A stretch of 64,000 nt of DNA from Candidatus Roseilinea sp. NK_OTU-006 (lineage in GTDB: Bacteria; Chloroflexota; Anaerolineae; J036; Brachytrichaceae). Location: NCBI RefSeq assembly GCF_012931985.1, contig NZ_JAAFGM010000013.1, forward strand, positions 1 through 64,000, written 5' to 3'. This document shows, in pieces, positions 8,629 through 17,014 of this stretch; positions within the stretch are counted from its first letter, which is position 1, and each line of letters opens with the position of its first letter. Under the pieces are notes generated by a model. It searched no databases. It saw only the letters and a program-made list of their open reading frames with translations, and was not told the DNA's origin. Position numbers and translations under genes: made by a program.

Positions 8629-9876
8629 GTGTCCAAGCCGACATTCGCCGGGAGCAATGCCAGCCTGGTGCGCGCGCACAACCTGCGCGCCGTGCTCAAC
8701 CAGTTCCTCGACGCCAGCAGCGTCTCGCGCGTTCAACTCGCCGAGCGCACGTCCCTCTCCAACACCACGATCACCCATCTGATTGACGACTTGCTGGCGC
8801 ACGGCATCGTCGTGGAAGACGAAAGCGAAACCGCGCGTCACAACGGCCACCGGCGGGTGGGCCGACCGCGCACCGCGTTGCGCATCAACCCCAACGCGCG
8901 TCACGCCGTCGGCGTGCACATCGGCATCGGCATCTTGCGCGTCGCCGTGGTCAACCTGCACGCCGAGATCATCCACAACACCATCGCCGAATTCGACGTG
9001 GGCGCGCCAGCCGCGCGCGTCTTGAGCCAGATCGCCGTGCTGGTGAAGCGAGCCATCGCCAATAGCAACATCCAGCTCGACCGTCTGATCGGCCTAGGCA
9101 TTGGCGCATCAGGGCTGGTGGACTATGAAGCCGGCGTCAATGTGTTTGCGCCCAACCTGGGCTGGCGGGACGTGCCGGTGCGGGCGTGGATGCACGACCG
9201 CCTTGGCCTGCCCACCACGGTAGATAACAACGTCCGCGCCATGGCGCTGGGCGAAGCATTGTTCGGCAGCGGGCGCGGCGCCGGCGTGTTGGCGTTCGTC
9301 TACGGCCGCATCGGCGTGGGCGCCGGCTTTGTGGTCAACGGACGCCCCTTCCGCGGCAGCGGGGCGGGCGCCGGTGAGATCGGCCACACCGTGATGATCC
9401 CCGACGGCGGCGACCGGTGCATGTGCGGCCGGCGCGGCTGCCTGGAGACGCTGATCTCCGAGCCGGTGCTCGTCCGCGAGGCGGAGCGGCTGGCGCGCCG
9501 ACGTCCGCGCGGCGCGCTGGCGCGCGCCCTGCGGCAGGACGGCCGGGCTAAACCCATCGAACGCATCTTCGCCGCCGCCCGCGAAGGCGACGCCTCAACG
9601 CTTGGGCTGCTCGAAGATCGCGCGCGTTACCTGGGGATCGCACTGGCCAACTTGGTGAACGTGCTCAACCCTGAGTTAATCCTGCTGGGTGGCATGTTCG
9701 CCCAGGGCAGCGAGTTCTTCCTGCCGGTGGCCGAGCGCGTCATGCGGGAGCAGGCCTTCGCCAGCCTGGGCGACCGGGTGCGCGTGCGCCCCACCCAGTT
9801 CGGCTGGCGCGCCGGCGTGATCGGCGCGGCCGCGTTGGCGCTGAGCAAGTTCTTCTACCAACTGGAGGACGCATGA
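8629..9876 (+). CDS. ROK-family (NagC/XylR-type) transcriptional regulator
   Basis: A 415-residue regulator read from GTG 8629, with GAGG nine bases upstream; a TTG at 8605 is possible but lies inside the operator. An N-terminal winged HTH (about residues 15-70: RVQLAERTSLSNTTITHLIDDLL) precedes the ROK sugar-kinase-fold domain. The domain carries the zinc-binding CMCGRRGCLE signature near residue 265 and the glycine-rich GIGASGLVDYE and GEIGHTVM motifs. ROK repressors sense a sugar or sugar derivative and release DNA. The gene overlaps the isomerase gene by ATGA, so the two are co-transcribed. It most likely controls the sugar catabolic genes that follow. Confidence 0.9.
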   Translation: MSKPTFAGSNASLVRAHNLRAVLNQFLDASSVSRVQLAERTSLSNTTITHLIDDLLAHGIVVEDESETARHNGHRRVGRPRTALRINPNARHAVGVHIGIGILRVAVVNLHAEIIHNTIAEFDVGAPAARVLSQIAVLVKRAIANSNIQLDRLIGLGIGASGLVDYEAGVNVFAPNLGWRDVPVRAWMHDRLGLPTTVDNNVRAMALGEALFGSGRGAGVLAFVYGRIGVGAGFVVNGRPFRGSGAGAGEIGHTVMIPDGGDRCMCGRRGCLETLISEPVLVREAERLARRRPRGALARALRQDGRAKPIERIFAAAREGDASTLGLLEDRARYLGIALANLVNVLNPELILLGGMFAQGSEFFLPVAERVMREQAFASLGDRVRVRPTQFGWRAGVIGAAALALSKFFYQLEDA

Positions 9877-11228
9877 TCGCAGCGCACTGCGCCACAGACA
9901 AGCTCCGCGCCGGCTTCGTCGCCTACGCCCGCACGACGTTCGACCTCGCACGGGCCGAGGAGGTCATGCGCGCCGCGCGCACAGCGCTCGAACGCGCTGG
10001 GTTCGAGCTGATCGGCAACGCGCACCTGGCAACCGACCTGGACACGTTGGACGCCATGACGCGCGCGCTTGCCGATAACCCCCTCGATGTGCTGATCGGC
10101 TTCCAAGCCACCTTCACCGATAGCACATTCGCGGTGCGATTGACCGAGCGCTGCGACGCGCCGCTGCTGATGTGGGCGATGCCCGAGGCGCGCACCGGCG
10201 GGCGATTGCGGCTGAATTCGCTATGCGGCATCAACCTGGCTGCGCACGCGCTGAGGCTGCGCGGGGTGAACTACCACTGGGTGTATGCGCCACCCGACGA
10301 CGCGCAGGCGATCGCGCAGATCACCGCTGTCGCCAAGGCCGGCCGCGCACGACGCTTGCTGCACGCGACGCGGCTCGGCGTCGTCGGCGAGCACCCGCCC
10401 GGCTTCGAGAGCTGCCGCCTCGACGTCGAACGCCTGCGCCGGCGACTGGGGGTGGAAGTGGCGCATTTTGAACTCACCGAGGTCTTCGCGCGCGCCCGCG
10501 CGGTCAACGGGCAGGTCGGCGCGCTGCGCGAGCAGCTCGGCGCGCGCATCGCCGGCCTCGACGCGCTCCCGCGCGAACCGGTGGACGGCACGCTGGCGGT
10601 CTACGTTGCGCTCAGACAACTGGCCGAAGCAGCGGGGTGTGACGCGCTGGCCGTGCGCTGTTGGCCGGAGTTCTTCACCGAGCTGGGCTGCGCCGCATGC
10701 GGCGCCATGGCCCTGTTGAACACCGATTGCCTGCCGTGCGGTTGCGAGGCCGATGCCAACGGCGCGCTCACCCAGCTCATTTTGCAATGGATCAGCGGCG
10801 AGCCGGCTTTCGGCACCGACTTGGTCGAATGTCACACACAAGAGAACAGCGCCGTCGTCTGGCATTGCGGACAAGCGCCGTTGACGATGGCCGATCCCAG
10901 CGGCGCAGTGCGGGGCGGGCTGCACGCCAACCGCCGGCTGCCGCTGGTGATGGAGTTTGCCTTGAAGCCGGGCCGGGTGACGATTGCGCGCCTGAGCCAA
11001 TCGGGCGGCGATCTACGCCTGGTCATCGGTGGCGGCGAGATGTTGGCTGCGCCGCCTAGCTTCAGCGGCACATCCGGCGTGCTGCGCTTCGACCGGCCGG
11101 TGGGCGACGTGCTCGCGACGATCATGGCGGAAGGCCTGGAACACCACATTGCCCTGGCTTACGGCGATCACACCGCCGCGCTGCGTGCGCTGGCCAGGAT
11201 GCTCGACATGCCGACGCTATCGCTCTGA
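9873..11228 (+). CDS. L-fucose/L-arabinose isomerase-fold sugar isomerase; candidate sulfoquinovose isomerase
   Basis: A 451-residue protein of the fucose/arabinose isomerase superfamily (metal-dependent aldose-ketose isomerases). The C-terminal half shows the family's metal-site pattern: CWPEF (Glu266), CEAD (292-294) and the late WHCGQAP (His331). Its start overlaps the stop of the ROK gene (ATGA), giving translational coupling. It is followed by an ABC sugar importer, a transaldolase and an aldehyde dehydrogenase. In the transaldolase-type sulfoglycolysis pathway known from Bacillus, the sulfoquinovose isomerase is, as I recall, of this same fold. Here it would convert sulfoquinovose to sulfofructose. 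The superfamily call is secure; the substrate is inferred from context, and another aldose is possible. Confidence 0.7.
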   Translation: MIAAHCATDKLRAGFVAYARTTFDLARAEEVMRAARTALERAGFELIGNAHLATDLDTLDAMTRALADNPLDVLIGFQATFTDSTFAVRLTERCDAPLLMWAMPEARTGGRLRLNSLCGINLAAHALRLRGVNYHWVYAPPDDAQAIAQITAVAKAGRARRLLHATRLGVVGEHPPGFESCRLDVERLRRRLGVEVAHFELTEVFARARAVNGQVGALREQLGARIAGLDALPREPVDGTLAVYVALRQLAEAAGCDALAVRCWPEFFTELGCAACGAMALLNTDCLPCGCEADANGALTQLILQWISGEPAFGTDLVECHTQENSAVVWHCGQAPLTMADPSGAVRGGLHANRRLPLVMEFALKPGRVTIARLSQSGGDLRLVIGGGEMLAAPPSFSGTSGVLRFDRPVGDVLATIMAEGLEHHIALAYGDHTAALRALARMLDMPTLSL

Positions 11229-11411
11229 CGGGCAGGACACAAGAGACGACGGCAAAGGGCCACCCGAAAACAGACAGGACGGAGCAATTCTGGGTCGGCG
11301 CAGGCGCTGCCCTCGCTGACTTGACAGGCGCTAAGGAGGTGATCGTTTGGGAAAGGAAATAGGCGGTTGATTCCACGCAGCGCGCTATCGCGATTGACCG
11401 AAAAGTTGGCT

Positions 11412-11425
11412 ATTGCTCAAGCAAT
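11412..11425. promoter_or_regulatory. Inverted repeat upstream of the ABC transporter genes, possible second operator
   Basis: Arms ATTGCT and AGCAAT flank a 2-base centre, 22 bases before the binding-protein start codon. The core CTCAA is shared with half of the ROK operator at 8596-8612. The 218-base gap 11229-11446 holds no gene. It has a TTGACA at 11321-11326 but no good -10 at the right distance. Confidence 0.3.
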
Positions 11426-11446
11426 GAATTTCCAGGAGGAAAGGAT

Positions 11447-12871
11447 ATGAACTCGAAGAAGACTTCATCTGTCCGAATTTCGCGCCGCCGCTTTCTCGTC
11501 CTAGGCGCACAAGGCGCAGGATTGGCTGCGCTGGCCGCGTGCGCTGCGCCGCCTGCCATGCCGGCTGCACAGCCCCCTGCCCAAGCGCCATCGCCGCCCG
11601 AAGCCGCGCCGACCACGGCGCCGGCCGCAGCGCCGGCCACAGTGGACTTCCTGGCCTGGGGCGACAACGCCGATATCCCGGCCTGGGAGGCGCTGGTGAA
11701 GCGCTACAAGGAAATCGCGCCCAACGTGACGGTGAACGTCACGCCGGTCGCCGAACCCAACGCGAACTTCTATCCCAAACTGCAGACCAGCATCGCCGGC
11801 GGCACGCCGCCCGGCGTGTCTTCGTTCCAGGGATGGGAATGGCAACCCTACGCCGATCAGGACGTGCTGGCGCCGATTGACGAGTTCGTGAACGCTAACC
11901 CGTACTTCAAAGACGTGTACCCCGAGGGCGTCGCAAGCATCGAGGGCACGACGATGCGCAACGGCAAGCGCTATCTCATCCCACTGCAGCGAGCAGCGAT
12001 GTTGATGTTCTACGCGCGCAAGCCGTTTGAAGAAGCCGGCTTGGAGTTCCCCACCGACGATTGGACGTTCGACCAGTTCATTGATCTGGCGACCAAGCTG
12101 ACCAATCCCGAGAAGAAGATGTACGGCTTGCAGGCCAACGGCAACTGGTTCCGCGACATCGGTTGGATTCGCCTGACCGGCAAACAGGAGTTCGACCAGC
12201 TCTACGATCCGAAGAAGGCGATGTTCAACCAGCCGGAGATCGTGGATATTGTGCAGAAGATGGCATCGGACGTGTATTACAAGATGAAGATCGCGCCGAC
12301 GCCGGCCGACCTGCAAGGCGGCGCCAACACCATCCAGACCGGCAACGTGGCGATGAAATACGAAGGCCCGTGGTTCTTCCCTGCGCTCAACAGCCCGCAA
12401 CTGCGCGAGGACAAGAAGAACGTGCCGTTCGATATCGTGCTCATGCCGAAGATCGGCGAAGGCAAACGCCGGCACCGCGGCTGGACCGAAGGCGTCGCGC
12501 TGCTCAAGGGCGATCAACTCCAAGCGGCGTGGGACTTTGCCTCGTTCATGGCCGGCGAGGAGGGCAACAAGATCTACTCGCAGATCACCGGCCGCATCCC
12601 CAACACCAGCGCGCTGATCGAAAACTTCTGGCTGCCGGTGGTGACCGAGCGCTTCGAGGTGAAGAACGGCAAGGCGCTGCTGGAGGCCTTCAACCTTTCG
12701 GAGGTGGACGTCGTGGGCGGCATCCCGCGCTCGAAGATGTGGAGCGAGGTGGTCAAGCCGGTCGGCTGGGATCCGCTCATCGGCGGGAGCGCTACGGCGG
12801 CGGAAGTGCTGCCCAAGGTGGACGCGGGCCTGCAGGCCATGCTCGACGAGTACTGGAAGTCGAAGCAGTAG
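11447..12871 (+). CDS. ABC transporter sugar-binding lipoprotein (Tat-exported)
   Basis: A 474-residue extracellular solute-binding protein of the carbohydrate (family 1, MalE/UgpB-like) class, with a strong GGAGG ribosome site. A twin-arginine motif (SRRRFLVLG, residues 12-20) and a lipobox ending at Cys32 (LAAC) indicate Tat export and lipid anchoring. A Pro/Ala-rich linker covers residues 33-64. The mature part has typical family segments (DFLAWGDNADIPAWEALV, ASFMAGEEGNKIY). It delivers substrate to the two permeases that follow. No ATPase subunit is encoded here, so a shared MsmK/UgpC-type ATPase is expected elsewhere. The ligand is a sugar, possibly sulfoquinovose or its glycosides by context. 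Confidence 0.9.
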   Translation: MNSKKTSSVRISRRRFLVLGAQGAGLAALAACAAPPAMPAAQPPAQAPSPPEAAPTTAPAAAPATVDFLAWGDNADIPAWEALVKRYKEIAPNVTVNVTPVAEPNANFYPKLQTSIAGGTPPGVSSFQGWEWQPYADQDVLAPIDEFVNANPYFKDVYPEGVASIEGTTMRNGKRYLIPLQRAAMLMFYARKPFEEAGLEFPTDDWTFDQFIDLATKLTNPEKKMYGLQANGNWFRDIGWIRLTGKQEFDQLYDPKKAMFNQPEIVDIVQKMASDVYYKMKIAPTPADLQGGANTIQTGNVAMKYEGPWFFPALNSPQLREDKKNVPFDIVLMPKIGEGKRRHRGWTEGVALLKGDQLQAAWDFASFMAGEEGNKIYSQITGRIPNTSALIENFWLPVVTERFEVKNGKALLEAFNLSEVDVVGGIPRSKMWSEVVKPVGWDPLIGGSATAAEVLPKVDAGLQAMLDEYWKSKQ

Positions 12872-12945
12872 GCATGCGCGGCGGGCGTATCGCGCATCGC
12901 GCGCCGGCATGATGCGCGATACGCGGCTCATCACCGGAGGGCGCG

Positions 12946-13869
12946 ATGGCAGCGATCACCCAGGCGCAGGCAAAACCGCAAACGCGGCGCATCGGGCGCG
13001 CCAGGCTGCGCGATTGGCTGGATGGCTACCTGTTGACCTCGCCGTTCATCATCGGATTCCTCGTCTTCACGGCCTTCCCGATGCTATACGCGATCTGGTT
13101 GTCTTTTCACAAATGGAATCTGATCGGCGCGCCGACATTCGTCGGCCTGGACAACTACATCAAGGCGCTCACCCACCCGACGGCGCAGCTCAGCCTATAC
13201 AACAGCGCGTTCTATACGGTCTTCGCCGTGCCGATCCAGCTCGTCATCTCGTTCACGCTGGCGCTGGCGTTGACGCAGGCGATTCGCTTGCGCGACCTGT
13301 ATCGGGCTGGCTTCTACCTGCCGATCATCGTGCCGCTCGTCGCCAGCGCGGTGGTGTGGCAGCGCGTGTTCCACCCCGAATTCGGCATCTTGAACGAGGC
13401 GTTGGGCTGGTTCGGCATTCCGCCGGCCAAGTGGCTCTTCGACCCCGCCCTGGCCAAGCCCGCCTTCATCCTCATGTCGTTCTGGATGATCGGGCGGCAG
13501 ATGGTGATTTTCATCGCCGGCCTGGGCAACATTCCGCAGTCGCTGCTGGAGGCGGCGAGCATTGACGGCGCCGGTCCGGTGCGCCGGCTGTTCAGCATCG
13601 TCATCCCGCTCATGACGCCGCTGATCTTCTACAACTGTGTGATCGCCGTCATCAATTCGTTCCAAATCTTCGTGCCGGCGCTGATCATGACCGACGGCGG
13701 CCCGCAAAACGCCACGCTGTTCGCCGTGCTCAACATCTACCGCGAGGGCTTTCAGTTCTTCAACATGGGCTACGCCGCTGCGCTCTCGTGGGAGCTGTTC
13801 ATCATCGTCATCGGCTTCACGATTGCCCAGTTCAGGCTCTCGCAGCGCTGGGTGTATTACTCGGACTAA
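12946..13869 (+). CDS. ABC sugar transporter permease, MalF/UgpA type
   Basis: A 307-residue inner-membrane permease with six predicted membrane segments, starting at ATG 12946 after GGAGG. The EAA-loop signature that contacts the ATPase is visible (EAASIDGAGPVRRLFSIVIP, about residues 203-222). It pairs with the next permease and the upstream binding lipoprotein. Its stop codon overlaps the next start (TAATG), giving strict co-translation. Confidence 0.92.
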   Translation: MAAITQAQAKPQTRRIGRARLRDWLDGYLLTSPFIIGFLVFTAFPMLYAIWLSFHKWNLIGAPTFVGLDNYIKALTHPTAQLSLYNSAFYTVFAVPIQLVISFTLALALTQAIRLRDLYRAGFYLPIIVPLVASAVVWQRVFHPEFGILNEALGWFGIPPAKWLFDPALAKPAFILMSFWMIGRQMVIFIAGLGNIPQSLLEAASIDGAGPVRRLFSIVIPLMTPLIFYNCVIAVINSFQIFVPALIMTDGGPQNATLFAVLNIYREGFQFFNMGYAAALSWELFIIVIGFTIAQFRLSQRWVYYSD

Positions 13870-14756
13870 TGGCTACGCAAGCTATAACGCCCTCGCTGGC
13901 GACCGGTCGGCCCGGCAGCCGGCAGCTCAGCCGCATCGCCGGCCTGGTCATCCTGCAGATCGTGATGACCGTCTGCCTGATCACCTTCCTCGCGCCGACC
14001 TTCTGGATGATCTCGTCATCGCTCAAGGCTTCGACCGAGGTCTTCCAGCATCCGATCGTGTGGATTCCGGAGTCGCCGCAATGGAGCAACTACGCGAAGG
14101 TGTTCCAGACGCTGCCCTTTGCAAAGTTTGCCTGGAACACGTTCGTCGTCGTTGTGCTGGCGGTGTTCGGCACGGTGGTCTCAACGGCGCTCGTCGCCTA
14201 CGGGCTGGCGCGCGTGGAATTCCCCGGCCGGCGCATCCTCTTCGCGCTGATGGTGGCGACGATCATGCTGCCGGACATCGTGACGCTCATCCCGCGCTTC
14301 ATCATGTTCCGCACCTTCCGTTGGATTGACACCTTCGCGCCGCTCACCGTGCCGTTCTGGTTCGCGCTCACCACGCTCTATGTCTTTCTGATGTATCAGT
14401 TCCTGCGCGGCATCCCGAAGGAGCTGGACGAGGCCGCGACGATTGACGGCGCCAACCGCTGGCAGATTTTGTGGCATGTGATCCTGCCCCTGTGCAAGCC
14501 GGTGATCGCCACCATCGCTGTGTTCGCCCTGATTCAGCACTACAACGAATTCCTCACCCCGCTGATCTACCTGAACCGGCTCGACAACTGGACGCTCGCG
14601 CTCGGCGTGCGCGCCCTGAACGATTCCAATGTAGCCAACTGGGAGTTGGTGTTCGCGGCCAGCACCCTGATGCTCATCCCGGCGCTGCTGTTGTTCATCG
14701 TCGCCCAGCGCTACTTTGTGCAAGGCATCGCGCTGACGGGGTTCGGCGGCCGCTGA
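13869..14756 (+). CDS. ABC sugar transporter permease, MalG/UgpE type
   Basis: A 295-residue permease read from the ATG at 13869, which shares one base with the preceding stop codon; a longer upstream frame overlaps the first permease and is rejected. Six membrane segments are visible. The EAA loop reads DEAATIDGANRWQILWHVIL in the last third. It forms the second half of the channel with the preceding permease. Confidence 0.92.
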   Translation: MATQAITPSLATGRPGSRQLSRIAGLVILQIVMTVCLITFLAPTFWMISSSLKASTEVFQHPIVWIPESPQWSNYAKVFQTLPFAKFAWNTFVVVVLAVFGTVVSTALVAYGLARVEFPGRRILFALMVATIMLPDIVTLIPRFIMFRTFRWIDTFAPLTVPFWFALTTLYVFLMYQFLRGIPKELDEAATIDGANRWQILWHVILPLCKPVIATIAVFALIQHYNEFLTPLIYLNRLDNWTLALGVRALNDSNVANWELVFAASTLMLIPALLLFIVAQRYFVQGIALTGFGGR

Positions 14757-14813
14757 GCGCATGGCGAGATGTCATCGTTCACACAGTAACCGTAGTGGAG
14801 AGTTTCAAACGCT

Positions 14814-15476
14814 ATGAAGTTCTTTCTTGACAGCGCTATCGTAGACGAAATCGCCTATGCGCTCGACCTGTGGGACATTGACGGCGTGACGACCAACCCG
14901 CGCCACATCCTCGCTTCCGGCAAGCCGATGTTGCAGGTGATTCGCGAGATCGGGAAGCTGGTGGAAGGCACCACGAAGACGGTCTCGGTGGAAGTCAACC
15001 CGCACTACAGGACGGTAGATGAGTTCGTGTGCGAAGGGCGCAAGCTGGCGTCTCTGCACCCCAACTTCGTGATCAAGCTGCACTGCATCGAGCCGGCCTT
15101 CAAGGCGATTCCGATCCTGGCCAAGGACGGCATCCGCGTGAACGTCACCTTGATCTTCAACGCCGTGCAGGCGCTGGCCGCCATGCGTGCCGGCGCGTAT
15201 TACGTCTCGCCGTTCATCGGCTGGAAGGAAGCCAACGCCGAAGAGACGCGCGACTTGATCGCCGACATCGTTCAGATCCGCGACAACTACGGCTTCAAGA
15301 CGGAGGTGCTGGTGGCCGCCGTGCGCAACGGGCGACAGATCGCCGACGCCGCCGTCGCCGGCGCGGACATCGTCACTGCTGCGCTGAGCGTCTATAAAGA
15401 CGCCTTCGACCATCCCTACACGCGCGACGGGCTGGCCAAATTCCAGGAGTTCTGGGATCAGGGGCAGTACGCGTGA
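14814..15476 (+). CDS. Small transaldolase (Fsa/TalC class); candidate sulfofructose transaldolase
   Basis: A 220-residue TIM-barrel transaldolase with GGAGAG ahead of the start. The Schiff-base Lys88 (NFVIK), Asp6 (FFLDSA) and Glu60 (SVEV) give the class I Asp-Lys-Glu catalytic set. The position that normally holds the phosphate-binding Arg after SPFxG is Trp137 here (SPFIGW). Unusual arginines appear at Arg30 (TTNPR, normally a small residue) and Arg171 (AAVRN). From memory, the Bacillus megaterium sulfofructose transaldolase structure was described with an Asp-Lys-Glu triad and an Arg-Trp-Arg sulfonate triad, which this pattern matches. The expected reaction is transfer of dihydroxyacetone from sulfofructose to a C3/C4 phosphate, releasing sulfolactaldehyde. 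The family is certain; the substrate is an inference with good residue support. Confidence 0.8.
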   Translation: MKFFLDSAIVDEIAYALDLWDIDGVTTNPRHILASGKPMLQVIREIGKLVEGTTKTVSVEVNPHYRTVDEFVCEGRKLASLHPNFVIKLHCIEPAFKAIPILAKDGIRVNVTLIFNAVQALAAMRAGAYYVSPFIGWKEANAEETRDLIADIVQIRDNYGFKTEVLVAAVRNGRQIADAAVAGADIVTAALSVYKDAFDHPYTRDGLAKFQEFWDQGQYA

Positions 15477-15538
15477 GCCTGCGCAACCGTCCGCACTGCG
15501 CCGCAACGGCGCGCCCAGGCGGATAGACTACACCCACT

Positions 15539-16966
15539 ATGAGTGAGCCAAAGAAGTTCCTCATCGGCGGCCAATGGCGCGCCGGTCAGACGACGTTTAC
15601 AGTCCGCTTCCCATACACCGGCGAGCCGGTCGCCGAGGTCTGCTCGCCGGGCGACGACGACTTGGAGGCCGCCGTGCAGTCGGCGCAGCGCGGCGCGCGC
15701 GTCATGCGCAAGCTGCCGGCGCACGAGCGTTCGGCCATCCTGCGCCGACTGCATGCCCAGATGGAAGCGCGCACCGAAGAGTTGGTCAACGCGTTGGTCA
15801 TGGAAGGCGGCAAGACGAAGAAAGCCGCGCGCGGCGAAGTGGCGCGCGCGAAGCAGACCGTCTTCGTCGCGTCCGAGGAGGCGCGGCGCATCCCCGGCGA
15901 GGTCGTCAACATGGATTGGACGAAAGACGGCGAGAACCGCATCGGCATCGTGCGGCGCTTCCCGCTCGGCGTCATCTTGTGCATTGCGCCGTTCAACTAT
16001 CCGCTCAACTTGGCCTGCCACAAGGTGGCGCCGGCGTTGGCAGCCGGCAACGCCTTCATCCTCAAGCCGGCCAGCGCCACGCCGCTCTCGGCGCTGCTGC
16101 TGGGCGAGATGCTGCTGGAAGCCGGCGCGCCGCCCGAAGCCGTCAACGTAGTGACGTGCAGCGGCGCGCAAGCTGAAAACCTGGTGCGCGACGAACGCAT
16201 CGCCATGTTCTCTTTCACCGGCAGCAGCGACGTGGGCTGGCACCTCAAGCGCGTATGCGGCCGCAAACGCGCGGCGCTGGAGCTGGGCGGCAACGCTGCG
16301 GCCATCGTGCATGAAGATGCCAACGTCGGCTATGCCGCCAAGCGCATCGCTTTCGGCGGCTTCACCAACGCCGGCCAGAACTGCATCAGCGTGCAGCGCG
16401 TGCTGATCCATCGCCCGATCTACAACGAGACCGTCGAGACGCTGCTCGACGAAATCAACGCGCTCCAGGTCGGCGATCCGCGCCTGGAAGAGACCGACGT
16501 CGGCCCGATGATCACGGAGCGCGCCGCCATGCAAGCCGAGGCATGGGTGGAAGAGGCGCTGCGCCAGGGCGCGCGCAAGCTGCTCGGCAACGGCCGGCAG
16601 GGCGCGCTGCTGCCCCCCACCGTGCTGAGCGACGTGAACCGCGAGATGAAAGTGAGCTGCCAGGAGGTGTTCGCGCCGGTGATCACCCTACAACCCTACG
16701 ACACCTTCGAGGAGGCCATCGCACTGGCCAACAGCACTGACTACGGCCTGCAAGGCGGCGTGTTTACGCGCGACCTGGGCCGCATCATGCAAGCCTACGA
16801 GGAGATCGAAGTCGGCGGCTTGCAGGTGAACGACGTCTCCACCTTCCGCGTGGATCACATGCCCTACGGCGGCGTGAAGGCCAGCGGCATGGGACGCGAG
16901 GGCGTCAAGTACGCCATCGAGGAAATGACCGAGCCGAAGCTGATGGTGATCAACCTCAACGGGTGA
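15539..16966 (+). CDS. NAD(P)-dependent aldehyde dehydrogenase; candidate sulfolactaldehyde dehydrogenase
   Basis: A 475-residue aldehyde dehydrogenase of the lactaldehyde/GapN-like branch. Catalytic Cys282 sits in GQNCIS and the general base Glu248 in LELGGN; the FNYPLNLACHKVAPALAAGN cofactor-region motif is intact. It lies 62 bases after the transaldolase on the same strand. In transaldolase-type sulfoglycolysis the C3 product sulfolactaldehyde is oxidised to sulfolactate by an aldehyde dehydrogenase, so position and class fit. Glyceraldehyde-3-phosphate, lactaldehyde or another aldehyde cannot be excluded. Confidence 0.8.
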   Translation: MSEPKKFLIGGQWRAGQTTFTVRFPYTGEPVAEVCSPGDDDLEAAVQSAQRGARVMRKLPAHERSAILRRLHAQMEARTEELVNALVMEGGKTKKAARGEVARAKQTVFVASEEARRIPGEVVNMDWTKDGENRIGIVRRFPLGVILCIAPFNYPLNLACHKVAPALAAGNAFILKPASATPLSALLLGEMLLEAGAPPEAVNVVTCSGAQAENLVRDERIAMFSFTGSSDVGWHLKRVCGRKRAALELGGNAAAIVHEDANVGYAAKRIAFGGFTNAGQNCISVQRVLIHRPIYNETVETLLDEINALQVGDPRLEETDVGPMITERAAMQAEAWVEEALRQGARKLLGNGRQGALLPPTVLSDVNREMKVSCQEVFAPVITLQPYDTFEEAIALANSTDYGLQGGVFTRDLGRIMQAYEEIEVGGLQVNDVSTFRVDHMPYGGVKASGMGREGVKYAIEEMTEPKLMVINLNG

Positions 16967-17014
16967 AGGCAGCGTTCGCAGTGGGCGAACCTCAAGTTGG
17001 GACATCGCAGGCTC

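Noticed and set aside
11501-12934. A 477-codon minus-strand frame across the ABC binding protein
   Set aside because: It mirrors the plus-strand lipoprotein gene, lacks motifs and is rich in Arg/His/Leu as expected for an antisense frame in GC-rich DNA.
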